This document shows positions 34,656 through 46,182 of a stretch of 64,000 bases of DNA, piece after piece; positions within the stretch are counted from its first letter, which is position 1, and every line of letters begins with the position of its first letter. Origin of the DNA: Phaseolus vulgaris (lineage: Eukaryota > Streptophyta > Magnoliopsida > Fabales > Fabaceae); the NCBI RefSeq assembly GCF_000499845.2, contig NC_023754.2, forward strand, positions 13,596,993-13,660,992, read 5' to 3'. The position numbers and the translations under genes are program-made. The notes beneath the pieces were generated by a model. That model searched no databases and was not told the origin of the DNA. It saw only the letters and a program-made list of their open reading frames with translations.

Positions 34656-36168
34656 ATGCTTAGTATAATTGGATGCTTATGTCGGTATAGTTTAACATTG
34701 TGGCTCGATGCATAATGTAACTAAAGTGTGTGCGGGTATGTGGACATGTGTGTCTGTGTCTATGTGTGCATGTGTGTGGATGGTGTGTGTGGACACATGC
34801 ATGTGTATATGTGTGATACAATCCAAGTAGTCAAGAAGATGACCAAGGACTCAAGAGACAATTCACACTATGAGCAGTCATCTCAGCAATCAAGTCAAGG
34901 CCCCACCAAATATCAGACAGACCTCATTAGAAGAAGAACTTGGCATAGACTAGAACATCAACTGTTTTTTCTTCTAGTCTTCTTAAAAGACAAAAACATG
35001 TTTGTAAATAATTTGGGCTCACTTTTGGGGTCCAAATAGCAAAATAGGTTAGAGTACGTTCACATAGCATAAAAGGGAGTGTACTTAGCAAAATGGGTTT
35101 GTACCAAACCCACCTTTTCAACACAACGCACCTAGAATTAGGGTTTTTAACCTACCTTCTAGAAGCTATTCCTAAAGGTGCGATTTTGACCATGGTCAAC
35201 ACCTTAGACAACCCTTCTCTCTTGCCATTTCTACCCTTCACCCATCTTGCCCACCAAGGCACCCCTTCCAATAAATAGGATGTCTTGTCTCATGTATTTT
35301 CAACTAGATTTTGAATATAGTAAAGAAACTTTGCTTGAGTGATTAGTGAGCTTTGTCTCCTAAATGTTTTGGGTCTTATCTTGAGTGTGTGAGCATTTCA
35401 AGTGGCGGCTCTTTTCACTTATCTTGGAGTTTCCCACCCTCCAAGTGGCGTGATCATCTTCTCCCTTCTTCACCATAAACTTCCTTCTTCTCATCTCTTT
35501 TCCATCCTTCCTTATGCCATTTATGTTAATCACTTATGTTCTTGTTTGTGTCATTTTCTTTTGGTCATCTTCATTCATCCTTTAATTCCATTGTTCTTAC
35601 TCTTCGCCCCTTGCATCATAATCACCTTATCCTTGTGTTTTTATCTTTTCCTTTTTGAAGTGAACTTTCACACTTACTTAACCATTTGGTTAAGTTCGTG
35701 TCCAGTGTGAATATTCTTAGGGTTCTCACCATAAATTTCTAATCTCAAAATCATAAACAAGAGCAACCAATTCAAATGTTCAATCCTAAAATCAACTAAT
35801 ACCAATGTTTGTTAAACATAATACGATGCAATCCTAGCTTGCATTGCTATGAGTCTTTTATTTTTTATTTTGGGGTGCAAAATTTGGTGAGATTGAGTGG
35901 TTAAAATGGATGAAAGAAACTATGAAGTAATGGTGTATGGAGAAAGATAATGAAGCTTAAGAGAGGTTAGGCCAACTCCTAAGAAGATTCAAGCAAAACA
36001 CTATTAGAAGTGTAAACTTGAGAGTTAGAATTGGAAGACAAATGAGCTAGCAACTTGGGCAGCCTTTCTTTATCAATTCCAATTTGATTTATAAGGGGGC
36101 TAACACTTGTATTTATAGTGCTATGGACAACCAAGGTGCAAGTTTTAACCCTAAAAACTCTTCATATG
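34656..36168. other. Noncoding sequence, possibly an old LTR remnant
   Basis: Contains a TG-rich stretch (34722-34815) and a block at 34830-35720 with CAATAAATAGGATG followed by 'GTCTCATGTATTTTC', which resembles an LTR promoter and leader, but no termini, target duplication or coding sequence were recognised. The short open frames here are not supported. Confidence 0.3.
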
Positions 36169-37586
36169 CACTACAAGAAAAATCCAATTTATCTACGGAC
36201 AAAATCCGTATGTAACAGCCAAAATCCGTAGGTAAATCAACATTACCTACGGATATTATGTCCGTAGGTAACGAAAACAACATTACCCAACTGCAGTCCG
36301 TAGGTAATGTTAAAACACTTAATTTTTATTTTTTTTTCAATTATTATTTACAAATATTATTTTTTTCCAATTTTTATGATTTTTATTGATAATTATTATA
36401 TATGTCATGACAATTATAATTAATGTTAGAACTCAATTGCAACAGGTGGGACTTGATATGTTCATAGAAGCTTTAACCATTACATCAGTCAAATTTTGTT
36501 GTCATGTCATAATTATTATTATTATATTTATAAGTATGATTATCAATATTAATATAATTAATAAAATAAAAATTAATAACATTCTTCATATATTTAATAT
36601 CATCATTATTATTAATATTGTTTAATATTATTAAATATTATTAAGATTATTAAATATTATTAAATATTATTAATATTATTAAATATTATTAAATATTAAT
36701 AAATATTATTAAATATTATTAATATTATTAAATATTATTAATAGTATTAAATATTATTAATATTATTAAATATTATTAATATCATTAAATATTATTAATA
36801 TTATTAAATATTATTAATATCATTAAATATTATTAATATTATTAAATATTATTAATATCATTAAATATTATTAATATTATTAAATATTATTAATATTATT
36901 AAATATTATTAATATTATTAATATTATTAACTATTAAATATTATTAAATATTATTAATATTATTTAATATGATTAATATTATTTAATATGATTAATATTA
37001 TTTAATATGATTAATATTATAAATATTTATTAATATTATTAAATATTTATTAATATTATAAATAGTTTTAATATTATTAATATTATAAAAAATGTTAATT
37101 TTATATATATTTTTATTAATACTTTTTATATTATTAATGTTATTATTACTGATATTATTAATTTTTTTATATTACTAATATCATTAATATTATTATTATT
37201 ATTAATATAATACTATTTATATTATTTAAATTATTATATTAATATTAATAATATGTATAAATTAGTTATGATTATTATTATTTATGAATATGAATTATGT
37301 TTTTATAATTTTTCATATTATATTAATATTTTTAATATTATGTATATAAGTATTATGATAATAGTTGGTAGGTAATAGAGATCAGTAAGTGATAGTTCGT
37401 AAATAATAGAGATTTGTGAGTAATAATTGGTAGGTAATGCTGAATTTACCTACGGATTCAGAATCTGTAGGTAATGTCCGCAGGTAATGTTGTTTGTAGA
37501 TAATATCCGTAGGTAATGCTGAATTTACCTACGGACTCAGATCCGTGGGTAAAAATCCGTAGATAATACTGATTTTTTTTGTAGAG
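36169..37586. mobile_element. CACTA-2: non-autonomous CACTA element
   Basis: The left end CACTACAAGAAAAATC and right end GATTTTTTTTGTAGAG match as inverted repeats at 14 of 16 positions, and ATG is duplicated at 36166-36168 and 37587-37589. Subterminal repeats of TACCTACGGA and TCCGTAGGTA occur in both orientations at each end (36195-36310 and 37430-37570). The 1.4-kb interior is almost entirely A/T with an (ATT)n-like core and encodes no transposase, so it would need one in trans. Confidence 0.88.
36600..37090. repeat. Degenerate ATT/TTAATA microsatellite
   Basis: About 490 bp built from repeated TATTATTAA and TATTAATAT units inside CACTA-2, with short interruptions. Higher-order units of about 33 bp (ATTAAATATTATTAATATC) recur near 36740-36880. 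Confidence 0.85.
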
Positions 37587-37589
37587 ATG

Positions 37590-38772
37590 GTGTAGAGTTG
37601 CATTGGGTCCAAGGAGGCCCAATCGTAACTGTAGCTAGACTCTTTCTTTTTCTATTTACACCACACTCTAATTGGCCTAATACATTACCCATGAAATGGC
37701 CCAAATACAAGCCCAAAATAAAGCCTATACTACTTTGTATAATGTTTATAAAACTAGAATAAAAAATGGAAGAACAAACAACAATTAATTCTCCCTGATA
37801 TGAGAGTCTTCTGAGATCCTTTTTCTGCTTCCAATCTTCTTAGTCAAATGTTTCAAGATTGGATGAGTTTTCATCATAATGTTTCTAATAGGTATAGTTT
37901 AATGTTATGACTTAATTTGAACATTTCTAACTCGACATAACAATCTCAACATCTTTAGCTCAACTCTACACATTGAATACCTCTAACTCAATCTCATACC
38001 TTAGTTATTTTTAACCATGCCTCATGTCTTAAGTATATTTGGCTCAGCCCAATCTCATACCTTAATTATTTTAAATAGAACTCATGTCTAGCATATTTGG
38101 TCAACTCATGCCTTGAGCATTTTCATCTTTAACTAAAATCTTGAATATTTTAGCTCGACTTCATGCTTAGAGATCCTTAGCTTGATTTCCTTCCTTGAAT
38201 ATCTCTAACTCACCTCCACACCTTCAGCATGTGATAAAAAGTTGAAGATTCAAGTTCAAACAATAGATGTTTAAGGGTCAAGTAATCCAAGGATGGGCAA
38301 TTTGATAAGTTGTTATACATGAGGAGGTCCTAATAAAGTGATGTACCAATTTTATATTTTTTAAATAAAAAATACAAAGACAAGGCAAAATAAAATTTGG
38401 AATATTTGAGAACAAATTCATTCAACTATCTTTTATATTCAAGATATTATTGAGCTTGTCAAAGTCATTATGAATGTAAAATTAGTTTCAATATAGTAAC
38501 TTAGTAACATTTTATCATGTGTAAGAGTATAAAAATTACATTAAAAGTTCACCTACAAAGGTATGATTCTATCTAGATGGGTATAAGAGGCACACTAAAT
38601 AGAAATTGCATACGTTCACGAATGGGAGATGCTCAAGAAAAGAAACTTTAAGTCAAAACATTTTCAACAACATAAATGTAGCTGGACTCGCATAGGTGTA
38701 GGAGGTGTGCTAGAAAAGAAAATTGCGAAGAGGTTCACTTAGAGATGCATATGCTCATATGGAAGGTATGCT
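37590..38772. other. Intergenic DNA without recognised genes
   Basis: 37850-38260 contains a loosely repetitive text of CTCATGTCTTAAG and TAACTCAATCTCATACCTTA variants, but no unit could be defined. No coding region is supported. Confidence 0.4.
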
Positions 38773-38852
38773 ATTTTTTTATCAATAAATAATAAATAAA
38801 TAAATTGGAACATTTGAGGATACTCCAATCTCCATAAAAAAAAAAAAACTAT
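38773..38852 (-). mobile_element. Severely 5'-truncated LINE tail
   Basis: A T-run followed by ATCAATAAATAATAAATAA and GGAACATTTGAGGATACTCC parallels the 3' ends of LINE-1 (T-run, ATCAGCAATAAATAAATG, GGAACACTTTAGGAGTGTCC at 3554-3611) and LINE-3 (47380-47450). Only about 80 bp remain. A similar T-run at 40981 may be another tail. Confidence 0.45.
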
Positions 38853-38874
38853 GATTCATGATGACCTCAATACT

Positions 38875-40145
38875 TGATCCTGTCGGTTGACTTAGCGCAA
38901 GAGTGTTGCCTCGTCACGATCTTCCTCACCAGCTTGACACCACGTGCCCTCCATGTCCACTCCACAGATAGCCTCTCTGAGAACCTGAAAAACACACAGT
39001 GGCGCCTCTGCGGCCGGTGGCGCTCCGACGTTCAAGTCAGTGGCAAGAACACCCAAAAACTAAGAGAGAATATGCTTTGTAGGACCGTACTATAGGCACA
39101 CAACCCTAGCAGTATCAGTCGTAATGAAAAACGTACCTCTGCAAATTCTGTTAAGGTTACCTTTATAGCTAGGTTTCTTCTCTCTCCAGGTCGTTATGCT
39201 TTTGGACGCGTGGCGCGCATCCAGCCCTGCACGTGTCGCCATCTGCCATCTGGGCTGGGATAGCAGGTAGCGCCCAGCCCTACACGTGTCGTCATCTGAG
39301 CTAAGGCAACTTGAGCGTCATTTCTCCATTGCCCCCAACCCTACACGTGTCATCATCTAGGTTGCAGTAACTGGTGACATCCAACCCTACACCTGTCGTC
39401 ATCTGGATTAGGGCAACTTGAACGTCATTCTTGTGTAGTAACCGGCTGCACAGCTAAGTCTTCAACTCAAGGAGCAACCTAGCACATAATGCGCTGTGAA
39501 ACACCACCCGACAAGGCGAGTATCGGATGCAACAAAGTGCATCATCTCTGTGATATCGCTCATCGCGAATGGCGCCCTCCTTACTGCTACGTCGTGCATG
39601 TTCTAGCTGGGGAAACCTTGCCACCAACAAATGTCCACTCTGGGAATCCTGTCGCTGATGAGCAAGGTTTTCCCCCCAACCCACTCAGCCTTCATGCCCC
39701 ATGCTGGTGCCACAATCGCCTTACTGAACTTACACGCTTGAAGTTAGCCTTCTGAGCCTTCAACAGCTTTAACTAAGTTTGCTGGGAGATCCGGCGATGT
39801 GCTCCTTGTGGCGGCGTGTAAACCACCCGACCTCCTAGCATTCCCGGGCGATCTTTGATCATCCGTTCTCCTAACACTCTCATACGGCGACTATGACGTA
39901 ACTCTGGTGACCGCCGGTTACGCACACTAGAGATTGGAGAACGCCAATTCAGCGATCGGCGACTACGACATAACTCTGGTGACCGCCGGTTACGCGCACT
40001 AGAGATCGGAGAACGCCAATTCAGCGATCAGCGACTATGCCCACTTCTAAACCATTCATCTTTTCTAGCCTACATGTTCCATTGAGCACGCCCCACCCGA
40101 GCACGTGTAAGACACGTCATCACGCCTGATGACCTAGTCGGTACA
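38875..40145. mobile_element. Solo LTR, GC-rich, Ty3/gypsy-like
   Basis: A 1271-bp block starting TGATCCTGTCGGTTG and ending GACCTAGTCGGTACA, flanked by ATACT at 38870-38874 and 40146-40150. TG...CA ends with a 5-bp duplication and no internal coding sequence define a solo LTR. A 'GCTCCGACGTTCAAGTCAGT' segment near 39020-39040 resembles the LTR text at 17440-17480, suggesting a gypsy family. It is far richer in GC and CpG than its surroundings. Orientation unknown. Confidence 0.85.
39885..40028. repeat. Tandem repeat, 2 x 72 bp, inside the solo LTR
   Basis: Two 72-bp units, each beginning CGGCGACTA and containing GTGACCGCCGGTTACGC and GAGAACGCCAATTCAGCGAT, differ at only a few bases. A third unit starts at 40029 and breaks off. 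Upstream, CCAACCCTACACGTGTC-type segments recur at looser spacing (39220-39390). Confidence 0.8.
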
Positions 40146-41344
40146 ATACTCAAACAAATAGAGTACAAAAAACCTCCCCTTATCCTAGATAACCAACTCC
40201 TAGACCTTTAGATAAGTTGTAGAATAGCAAACAACAAACAAATTCATGATTGGGACAATACATGTGGCCCAAAAAAAGGTGAAGAAGATTATATGTTACA
40301 GCTGTTAAACTGAGGTTGGAATAAAAGTTGTAGTATTACTATCATGTGCTCGACCTTCAGATGGTAAAATGCACAGCTTATGAATGATTAATGGTGTGTA
40401 TTTTAGTATCCTGACTCTGCCTTCCTTTTTGTCTTGTCTGACCTGCATAAAGCCCTACAAACAGCCAGTCCATCATATATATAGCTTATATATGTTGAAT
40501 AAACTTTAAATGTTAGTTTGTGGGTTTTAAAATTAGAAGTTACTAGAATATTATAGAATGAGGATTTGGATAGGTGAAAGGTCAAAAGTTGTAAGTGTGA
40601 TTTTAATTATGGTGTTAGTGGGATTTTAAGGTCATAATGTAGATCTTTCTAGAAGAGCTTCCTAAAGCCTATAAAAAGGATGCTCTCTCATTTGTAAGAA
40701 GGACCACAGAAAGAAATACAATAAAGAGAATTACAAAGAAGAGTGTTTCTTTTAGAGAGAATTCAAAGAGTGAGTGAGTGTCTGTTTTTTACAATATAAC
40801 CCTTCCACCACCAAAAACCAATGTTACAGTATAACCTAGATAGTTCCAGTGGATCCTAGATGGACATCCTAGGTCACTAACTCATTGTGGTTTACGTACC
40901 AAACACACAAAAATACTGATACAGTTCAGTGTTGATACATATTATATGTACAGTTGTCGAGATTCATATTCTCCTCATAATTTTTTTTTTATCAACAAAA
41001 ATAATATAATGAATAAAAAAAAATACTTTGGCAGTGCATGTTAAAGAATTTGCTGCATAATTTGACAGCTGCAACCAAAGAGCAATATGCAGCTATATAA
41101 AATCTGCATTGGCTCTGGCTCCTCACAGAAAATAACAACATGCCTCAAAATCTGAGGGTCATATTCTCATCATAATGTTTTGAGACAATCCAAGAGGTGT
41201 ATACATCAATAGAAATAGAAAAACTTTGTCTTGGCATGTTTATTTGTTATCCAGCTCCAACATCCATGATGTGCAATAAAGACATCTACTCTATCAGTCA
41301 CTCCCTCTACTCTCTCAGTCACTAGAAAGTGAGATGTTAACAGC
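40146..41344. other. Noncoding region with a promoter-like segment
   Basis: No gene is seen. CCTATAAAAAGGATGC near 40670 is a good TATA-box match followed by leader-like sequence, possibly from an LTR, but no boundaries were found. A T-run at 40981-40990 followed by ATCAACAAAAATAATA may be the 3' tail of a minus-strand LINE. Confidence 0.3.
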
Positions 41345-41900
41345 GGTAGATAGAGTTCGCTTCAGAATGGAAACCAAGGATACTTTGAGCTGGTTGGTGA
41401 CAGCTCAAGCATGTTTTCGGTAAAAGCAGCGTTTGAGTGTCTCAATAAACGTACCAGACCAAGTTCGGTGTTTAAGCTACTATGACAGACTAAAGTTTTT
41501 CGTAATGTGTTGGTAACAGCATGGAGGGTTCTGTTAGATAGACTACGTACCAACTAGAGTATGCCTTTTGAAAAGAGGGGTAACGGTTTCCTCACCACTA
41601 TGTGTGATGTGCTGCAGCGACAATGAGTCAACACAACATCTCTTTATGGCATGTAAAGTTGCTCAGAGTGGGAATTCTGTCTATACAACATAATGACTTA
41701 CCATGTTACTTTGAACAATTTTGTCTGCTCCAGATCAACCACAAGCAGAATTGTGTTTGAAAAGGCATGTGGATGGCGGTAGTAAGGTGTTTATGGGAAC
41801 AAAAGAATATAATAGTCTTCAAACAAGAGGTAGTTGATGAGGAAGACTATAGTCCTTCAACTACTCCCTAGGAGAATGGCACATTAACCCAATTCAGTGT
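41345..41900 (+). pseudogene. LINE ORF2 C-terminal (zf-RVT) fragment, plus strand
   Basis: The plus-strand translation in shifting frames gives SWLVTAQACFRVKAAFECLN, then NVLVTAWRVLLDRLRTN, CVMCCSDNESTQHLFMACKV and MAVVRCLWEQKNIIVFKQE. These parallel the zf-RVT region of LINE-1 (5088-5348) and the C-terminus of LINE-2 (24179-24472). Several stops and frameshifts. This is the only LINE coding fragment on the plus strand. Confidence 0.8.
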
Positions 41901-43700
41901 CTTACTAGGATGATCTATCTATGTTTATGTTGTGTGAGCTGGTCTTTATGCAGGTATTAACTCAAATGTGCAGTGCAAAACAAAAAACGTATAGACAGTA
42001 GCAATTATAAAGATTATGTAGAGATAGTGCGAAACATGAAGAAAATTTGTTATATTAGAGATTTGCCCATAAAAATACATCCATAAATCTTATATTGTCT
42101 AGAGCAGAGACCAATAATAACTCATACACTCTCATCCTTCACTTCACCAAAATGCTTTTAAAAGATAAAATTATATACATTAAGTTCGAAAGGCCGACAA
42201 AAAAAACATTAAGTTCGAAAGAGAACATGTAACAATTATTAACTTAGTCTATGATAACAAAATGAGAGTTTCACTCCTAACTAATCTCTTATCTCTCAAT
42301 TGAAAGGTTGTTTTAGTACTTTCAAATTACTTAAAAATAAAAACATAAAGTATAATTTTTACATGCATCCTCTCTTTAATCTACCGATATATTTTTTAAT
42401 ATAAAAATATGAATTTCAAAATAGAATTACTATATTAATTTACTTGATATTGCAACAATCTTTATATAATTATTTTTCCTTTTTAGTACATATACTATTA
42501 TTTTCCAAACTAAATTTTTTAGATTTGCGTTGCGTCTAAGTTTGAACTAAATGGTATAAGATGTTTTTGTTTCTGTATGAAATTTCTCTTGGATTTATTT
42601 CTTGTCGAATTAGTATATAAAATTCATTTAATTTTTTTCTTATTTTTTAAATTTTTTATGGAAAAAGGACATACAGATATCCCTATAATAAATATGTTCA
42701 CAATTTGTATGGTTTAGATTGATTTGGATTTTTCAATTTTTTTTCTTTCAAACCAACCAGTCCGATAAAAATCGTGATTTATTTTGGATTAGGTTTCATA
42801 TACAAATGTATTTTGTTTTTTAAAAAAATAATTTAATCCATAAATTTATATATAATTATGTCACGATTATAAAAAAATATAATTATGTCACAAAAAAGAT
42901 ATTTTATTACAATTTTTTTACATAAACTAAATAATTAGTAATAAAGTTATAATAAAATATGTAATTATTATAAGATTATGCCACAAAATTTCCTTGTGTA
43001 ATAATTAGTAATATAAAAATACATATTATTTGTTTGATTTGAATTAGTTAAATTACAAATCTGATACCAGCATTAGTGATTAGAAAATATTATTGATTTT
43101 GTTTCAAATTGGATCAAATAAATTAAAAATTTGAACCAATTTAAATGATTCAGTACAAACTTTCGAGTTGATTAAAACCGAATTATACCAATCATGAAAA
43201 CACTTATCTCTCTCATCTAGTCTATCCTCTTTTCTTATGCAAACCATTTTTTTTTTGTAAGTTAAAATTAATTTTTATAAAGTTTAAATTAGTTTTTAGA
43301 TAAACTCAATATTCGTTATTATATACGTGCATAAATTAAGTTTACCTGAATTATGAAATAACTTTTTCTTATTTTCTTCTTACAAAATTAACAAATTGAA
43401 AACAAGATTCTGAAATTGCAAATAAATAGAATTCAGTTGTGAAAGAAAGGATAGCTTTGGACAACTTCTGATGGAAGAAAAGAATAATGTGAAACTTTTG
43501 TCACTGGGTTCTTTGCTTGACATAGATGCGATTTAATGTCAAATTTCAACAGATTAAACGAAATATACCCCCTTCCAACATTATCTAAAGCAGAAAAATG
43601 TTCCACTTCATTCATACCATCTTCACCTCATAAACTTAATTTAAATTATTATTAAATGGATTAAATATATTTTTCATCTTTATACTTTTAAGGAAATAAT
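41901..43700. other. AT-rich intergenic DNA
   Basis: No gene or definable element. The sequence is dominated by A/T runs. A 46-bp tandem duplication of ATTAAATATATTTTTCATC-type sequence lies at 43666-43740. Confidence 0.5.
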
Positions 43701-43961
43701 GGGTTAAATATATTTTTCATCTTTATACTTTTAAGGTAAAATTGGTTTTAGTGCCTAGGACCAAACCATTGGAATTGATACTTACAGAATATAAATTGTA
43801 TTATACTATAATATTATAACATTCATATTAGCAGTGAACTTTTAGAAGTAAAAAATAATATTGAGAATAAATCATTCTAATAATATTTTTAATACAATTA
43901 TCCAGAAAATGTAAAAGAAAAAAAAATCAATTTCACATTAAAAAAAACATATATTTAACCC
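43701..43961. mobile_element. Possible small MITE
   Basis: Starts GGGTTAAATATATTTTT and ends ATATATTTAACCC, an inverted repeat of about 13 bp enclosing 261 bp of noncoding sequence. No clear target duplication. A partial second copy of the left end lies at 43666-43690. Confidence 0.35.
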
Positions 43962-44403
43962 TTATTAAATTGAAGGTATCAATTTCTTACTATTAAATTT
44001 AAATTAAGAGAATTTACGCATATGACCTAACTTTGGTTGGAAGCATATGCAGAATACATCAAATAATTGAACGCTAGAGAGAATGACGTGAAGATCTTGT
44101 TGATTGATTCCTTCCTTGCAAACTATACAAAGTTTATGTTAATCTCATATAGTTAATCAAACCTGGCATGAGTACTTTTTTCTTTCTTTCTTTCTATATA
44201 CAACAATACTCATTCACTTCCAACACGTTATTAAAACTCGTTTATTACAAACACTTCATTAATCACTTTTCAGTGTCTCATTTCTCTCTTCTGTCTCTTT
44301 GTCTTGTTTGGTGTCAAATAGATTTGTAGCTGCCGCAGTCATTTTTTCACCCAAAACATCAATTTGAAGCTACAAAATCTTGCAACACTTTCATTGGTCA
44401 AAA
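43962..44403 (+). promoter_or_regulatory. Upstream region of the ARC2-LRR gene
   Basis: About 440 bp between a possible MITE and the ATG at 44404. It contains CTATATACAAC near 44195 as a possible TATA box and pyrimidine-rich leader sequence (TTTCTCTCTTCTGTCTC near 44281). No other element is supported. Confidence 0.3.
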
Positions 44404-46182
44404 ATGTCTATTCGAACAAACCCTAAGAAAGCAATTCCTCTTGTGCTGAGGCGTCTGAGGATGACCAGGACCACCAAGACACTGGACAAATCATCTGATG
44501 AAAAGTTGGAAAAGTTGACTTCCCAACTAGACCAAATAAAGGATTTGTTCATGGCAGTGAAGAGCAATGGAGACGAACTCCTTGACACATTAACGCTCCT
44601 AGATCGCCATCTGCGCAGCATAGATGAGGATAACATAGACAAAGAGAAGTTTGAGAGTGACATCGAAACCATTTTCCTAAGAATCAAGGACTCAACTGAA
44701 AAGTTGCTGCCAAAGGGTTGGGCCAGTCAAGGAGAAATACAAACATCTGTCTCATCAAAAGTAACAGCATCTCAGGATCACAAGACTAGAAAGTTGCACT
44801 CAGCTCCCTCTTCAAGCCAACACAAGGATGAGTTGCATGAGGAAAACTTGAGTCATAACATTGAGGTCAGCTATGAAAAACTCGAAGGACATCTAAAACC
44901 TTGCTTGTTGTCTCTCCTAGTTTTCCCTGAAGATGCTGTTATAAATAAAAGACACACAATTTACTGGTGGATTGGAGAGGGTGTTGTGAAAAGTGCAGGA
45001 GAGAAAACAGCAGAGGAAGTAGGGGAGGGAGTGGTTGATGAGCTTCTGAATTGTAGAATGATTGTAGCTCATGGTAATGGCTTGAATCCCATTGTGAAAA
45101 GTTTCAAAATCAATCCTCGCATCCGTGGTGAGTTGGTGACGTTAGATTCAAGAAAAACGTTACCACATCTTGGATCGTCTTTCCAAATATTCTCCAATCA
45201 ACGAGCTTGGTTAGTACTTGAGAAACGTAAAGTTGTACTAGGTGATGATCATTTAAAACCTAACCATTGGAAAAGTATTTTCAATGTTGGGGCAAGCTAT
45301 CTGAGTTTTGATTCTGAATGGTTGGCTAAAATGAAGAGTTTAGAAGTGCTTCAACTTGGTCGTTGGCAAGATTCACCTTCACATCACATTGAAGTGGGGA
45401 GTGAAGAATTCCTGAAGGAGTTGAGGGATCATAAGCAATTGAAGTATCTTAGTCTGCGCGGGATATCAAGAATACCCGAGTTGCCACCCTCCATTGAACA
45501 ACTTGAGAACTTAGAAATCCTTGATCTCAAAGCTTGCCACAGTTTGGAAGCACTTCCAAAAAACATTGCATCAATGAAAAGTCTCACACATTTGGATGTA
45601 TCTGAATGTTACTTGCTGGACAGCATGCCAAGGGGGATTGAGAAGCTCACTCAGCTCCAAGTACTCAAAGGGTTTGTAATAGGCAGTTCTAGCAAGACAC
45701 CATGCAGAATATCAGATCTTGCAAATCTGAAGAAACTAAAGAGATTCAGTGTACATATTGGAAGTGAGGCTGTGATACAGGACATGGAATTTGAAAGCCT
45801 GAAGGAGTTGACAGCAGTTAACTGTCTGAAAATATCATGGGGTGTGTCTGGAGAAAAGTACAGTGATATTCAGGTCCTTTTCCCATCAAGTTTGGAGAAG
45901 TTGGACCTTGAAGGCTTTCCTGGATCAGGAATTCCAGAGTGGTTGAAGCCTAGTAGGGTACCGGGAGCTATGAAGAAGCTATATATAAAGGGAGGAAAAC
46001 TCAAAAGTTTGGATCATGGTGAGATATGCCATAAGTGGCATGTGGAGATTTTGCGTCTCAAGTACCTAAAGCACCTTCAAATTGAGGAGCGAAAATTGCA
46101 CAAGTTGTTTCCTTCACTGAGGTATGTAGAAAGAACAATGGTCCTGAACCAGTCTTTTCCGGAATGGAGACTTGAAGAGTGA
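44404..46182 (+). CDS. ARC2-LRR NLR-like protein lacking the nucleotide-binding domain (RPP13-like/At5g45510-like)
   Basis: Single-exon gene of 592 aa. The open frame reaches back to a TTG at 44380, but the first ATG is 44404. Residues 1-105 are helical and charged, possibly coiled coil (KLEKLTSQLDQIKDLFMAV). Residues 106-150 are a Ser-rich linker where NB and ARC1 would lie in a normal NLR. Residues 154-245 match ARC2, the winged-helix part: SYEKLEGHLKPCLLSLLVFP, then WWIGEGVV. The MHD-equivalent position reads FKINPRIRGEL, so MHD is not conserved. LRRs fill about 300-580 (LKYLSLRGIS, LEILDLKACHSLEALP, LTHLDVSECYLLDSMP). No P-loop is present. The domain content is the complement of the 368-aa protein at 15988-17094. 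Arabidopsis At5g45510/At5g45520 have a similar layout (recalled). Probably an immune-related protein; function unproven. Confidence 0.85.
   Translation: MSIRTNPKKAIPLVLRRLRMTRTTKTLDKSSDEKLEKLTSQLDQIKDLFMAVKSNGDELLDTLTLLDRHLRSIDEDNIDKEKFESDIETIFLRIKDSTEKLLPKGWASQGEIQTSVSSKVTASQDHKTRKLHSAPSSSQHKDELHEENLSHNIEVSYEKLEGHLKPCLLSLLVFPEDAVINKRHTIYWWIGEGVVKSAGEKTAEEVGEGVVDELLNCRMIVAHGNGLNPIVKSFKINPRIRGELVTLDSRKTLPHLGSSFQIFSNQRAWLVLEKRKVVLGDDHLKPNHWKSIFNVGASYLSFDSEWLAKMKSLEVLQLGRWQDSPSHHIEVGSEEFLKELRDHKQLKYLSLRGISRIPELPPSIEQLENLEILDLKACHSLEALPKNIASMKSLTHLDVSECYLLDSMPRGIEKLTQLQVLKGFVIGSSSKTPCRISDLANLKKLKRFSVHIGSEAVIQDMEFESLKELTAVNCLKISWGVSGEKYSDIQVLFPSSLEKLDLEGFPGSGIPEWLKPSRVPGAMKKLYIKGGKLKSLDHGEICHKWHVEILRLKYLKHLQIEERKLHKLFPSLRYVERTMVLNQSFPEWRLEE

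Noticed and set aside
34728..35039. Cys/Val-rich 103-codon frame
   Set aside because: Its first third is translated from a TG-rich low-complexity run.
44380..44403. Longer LRR-gene reading frame starting at 44380
   Set aside because: The first codon is TTG. The first ATG in frame is 44404.
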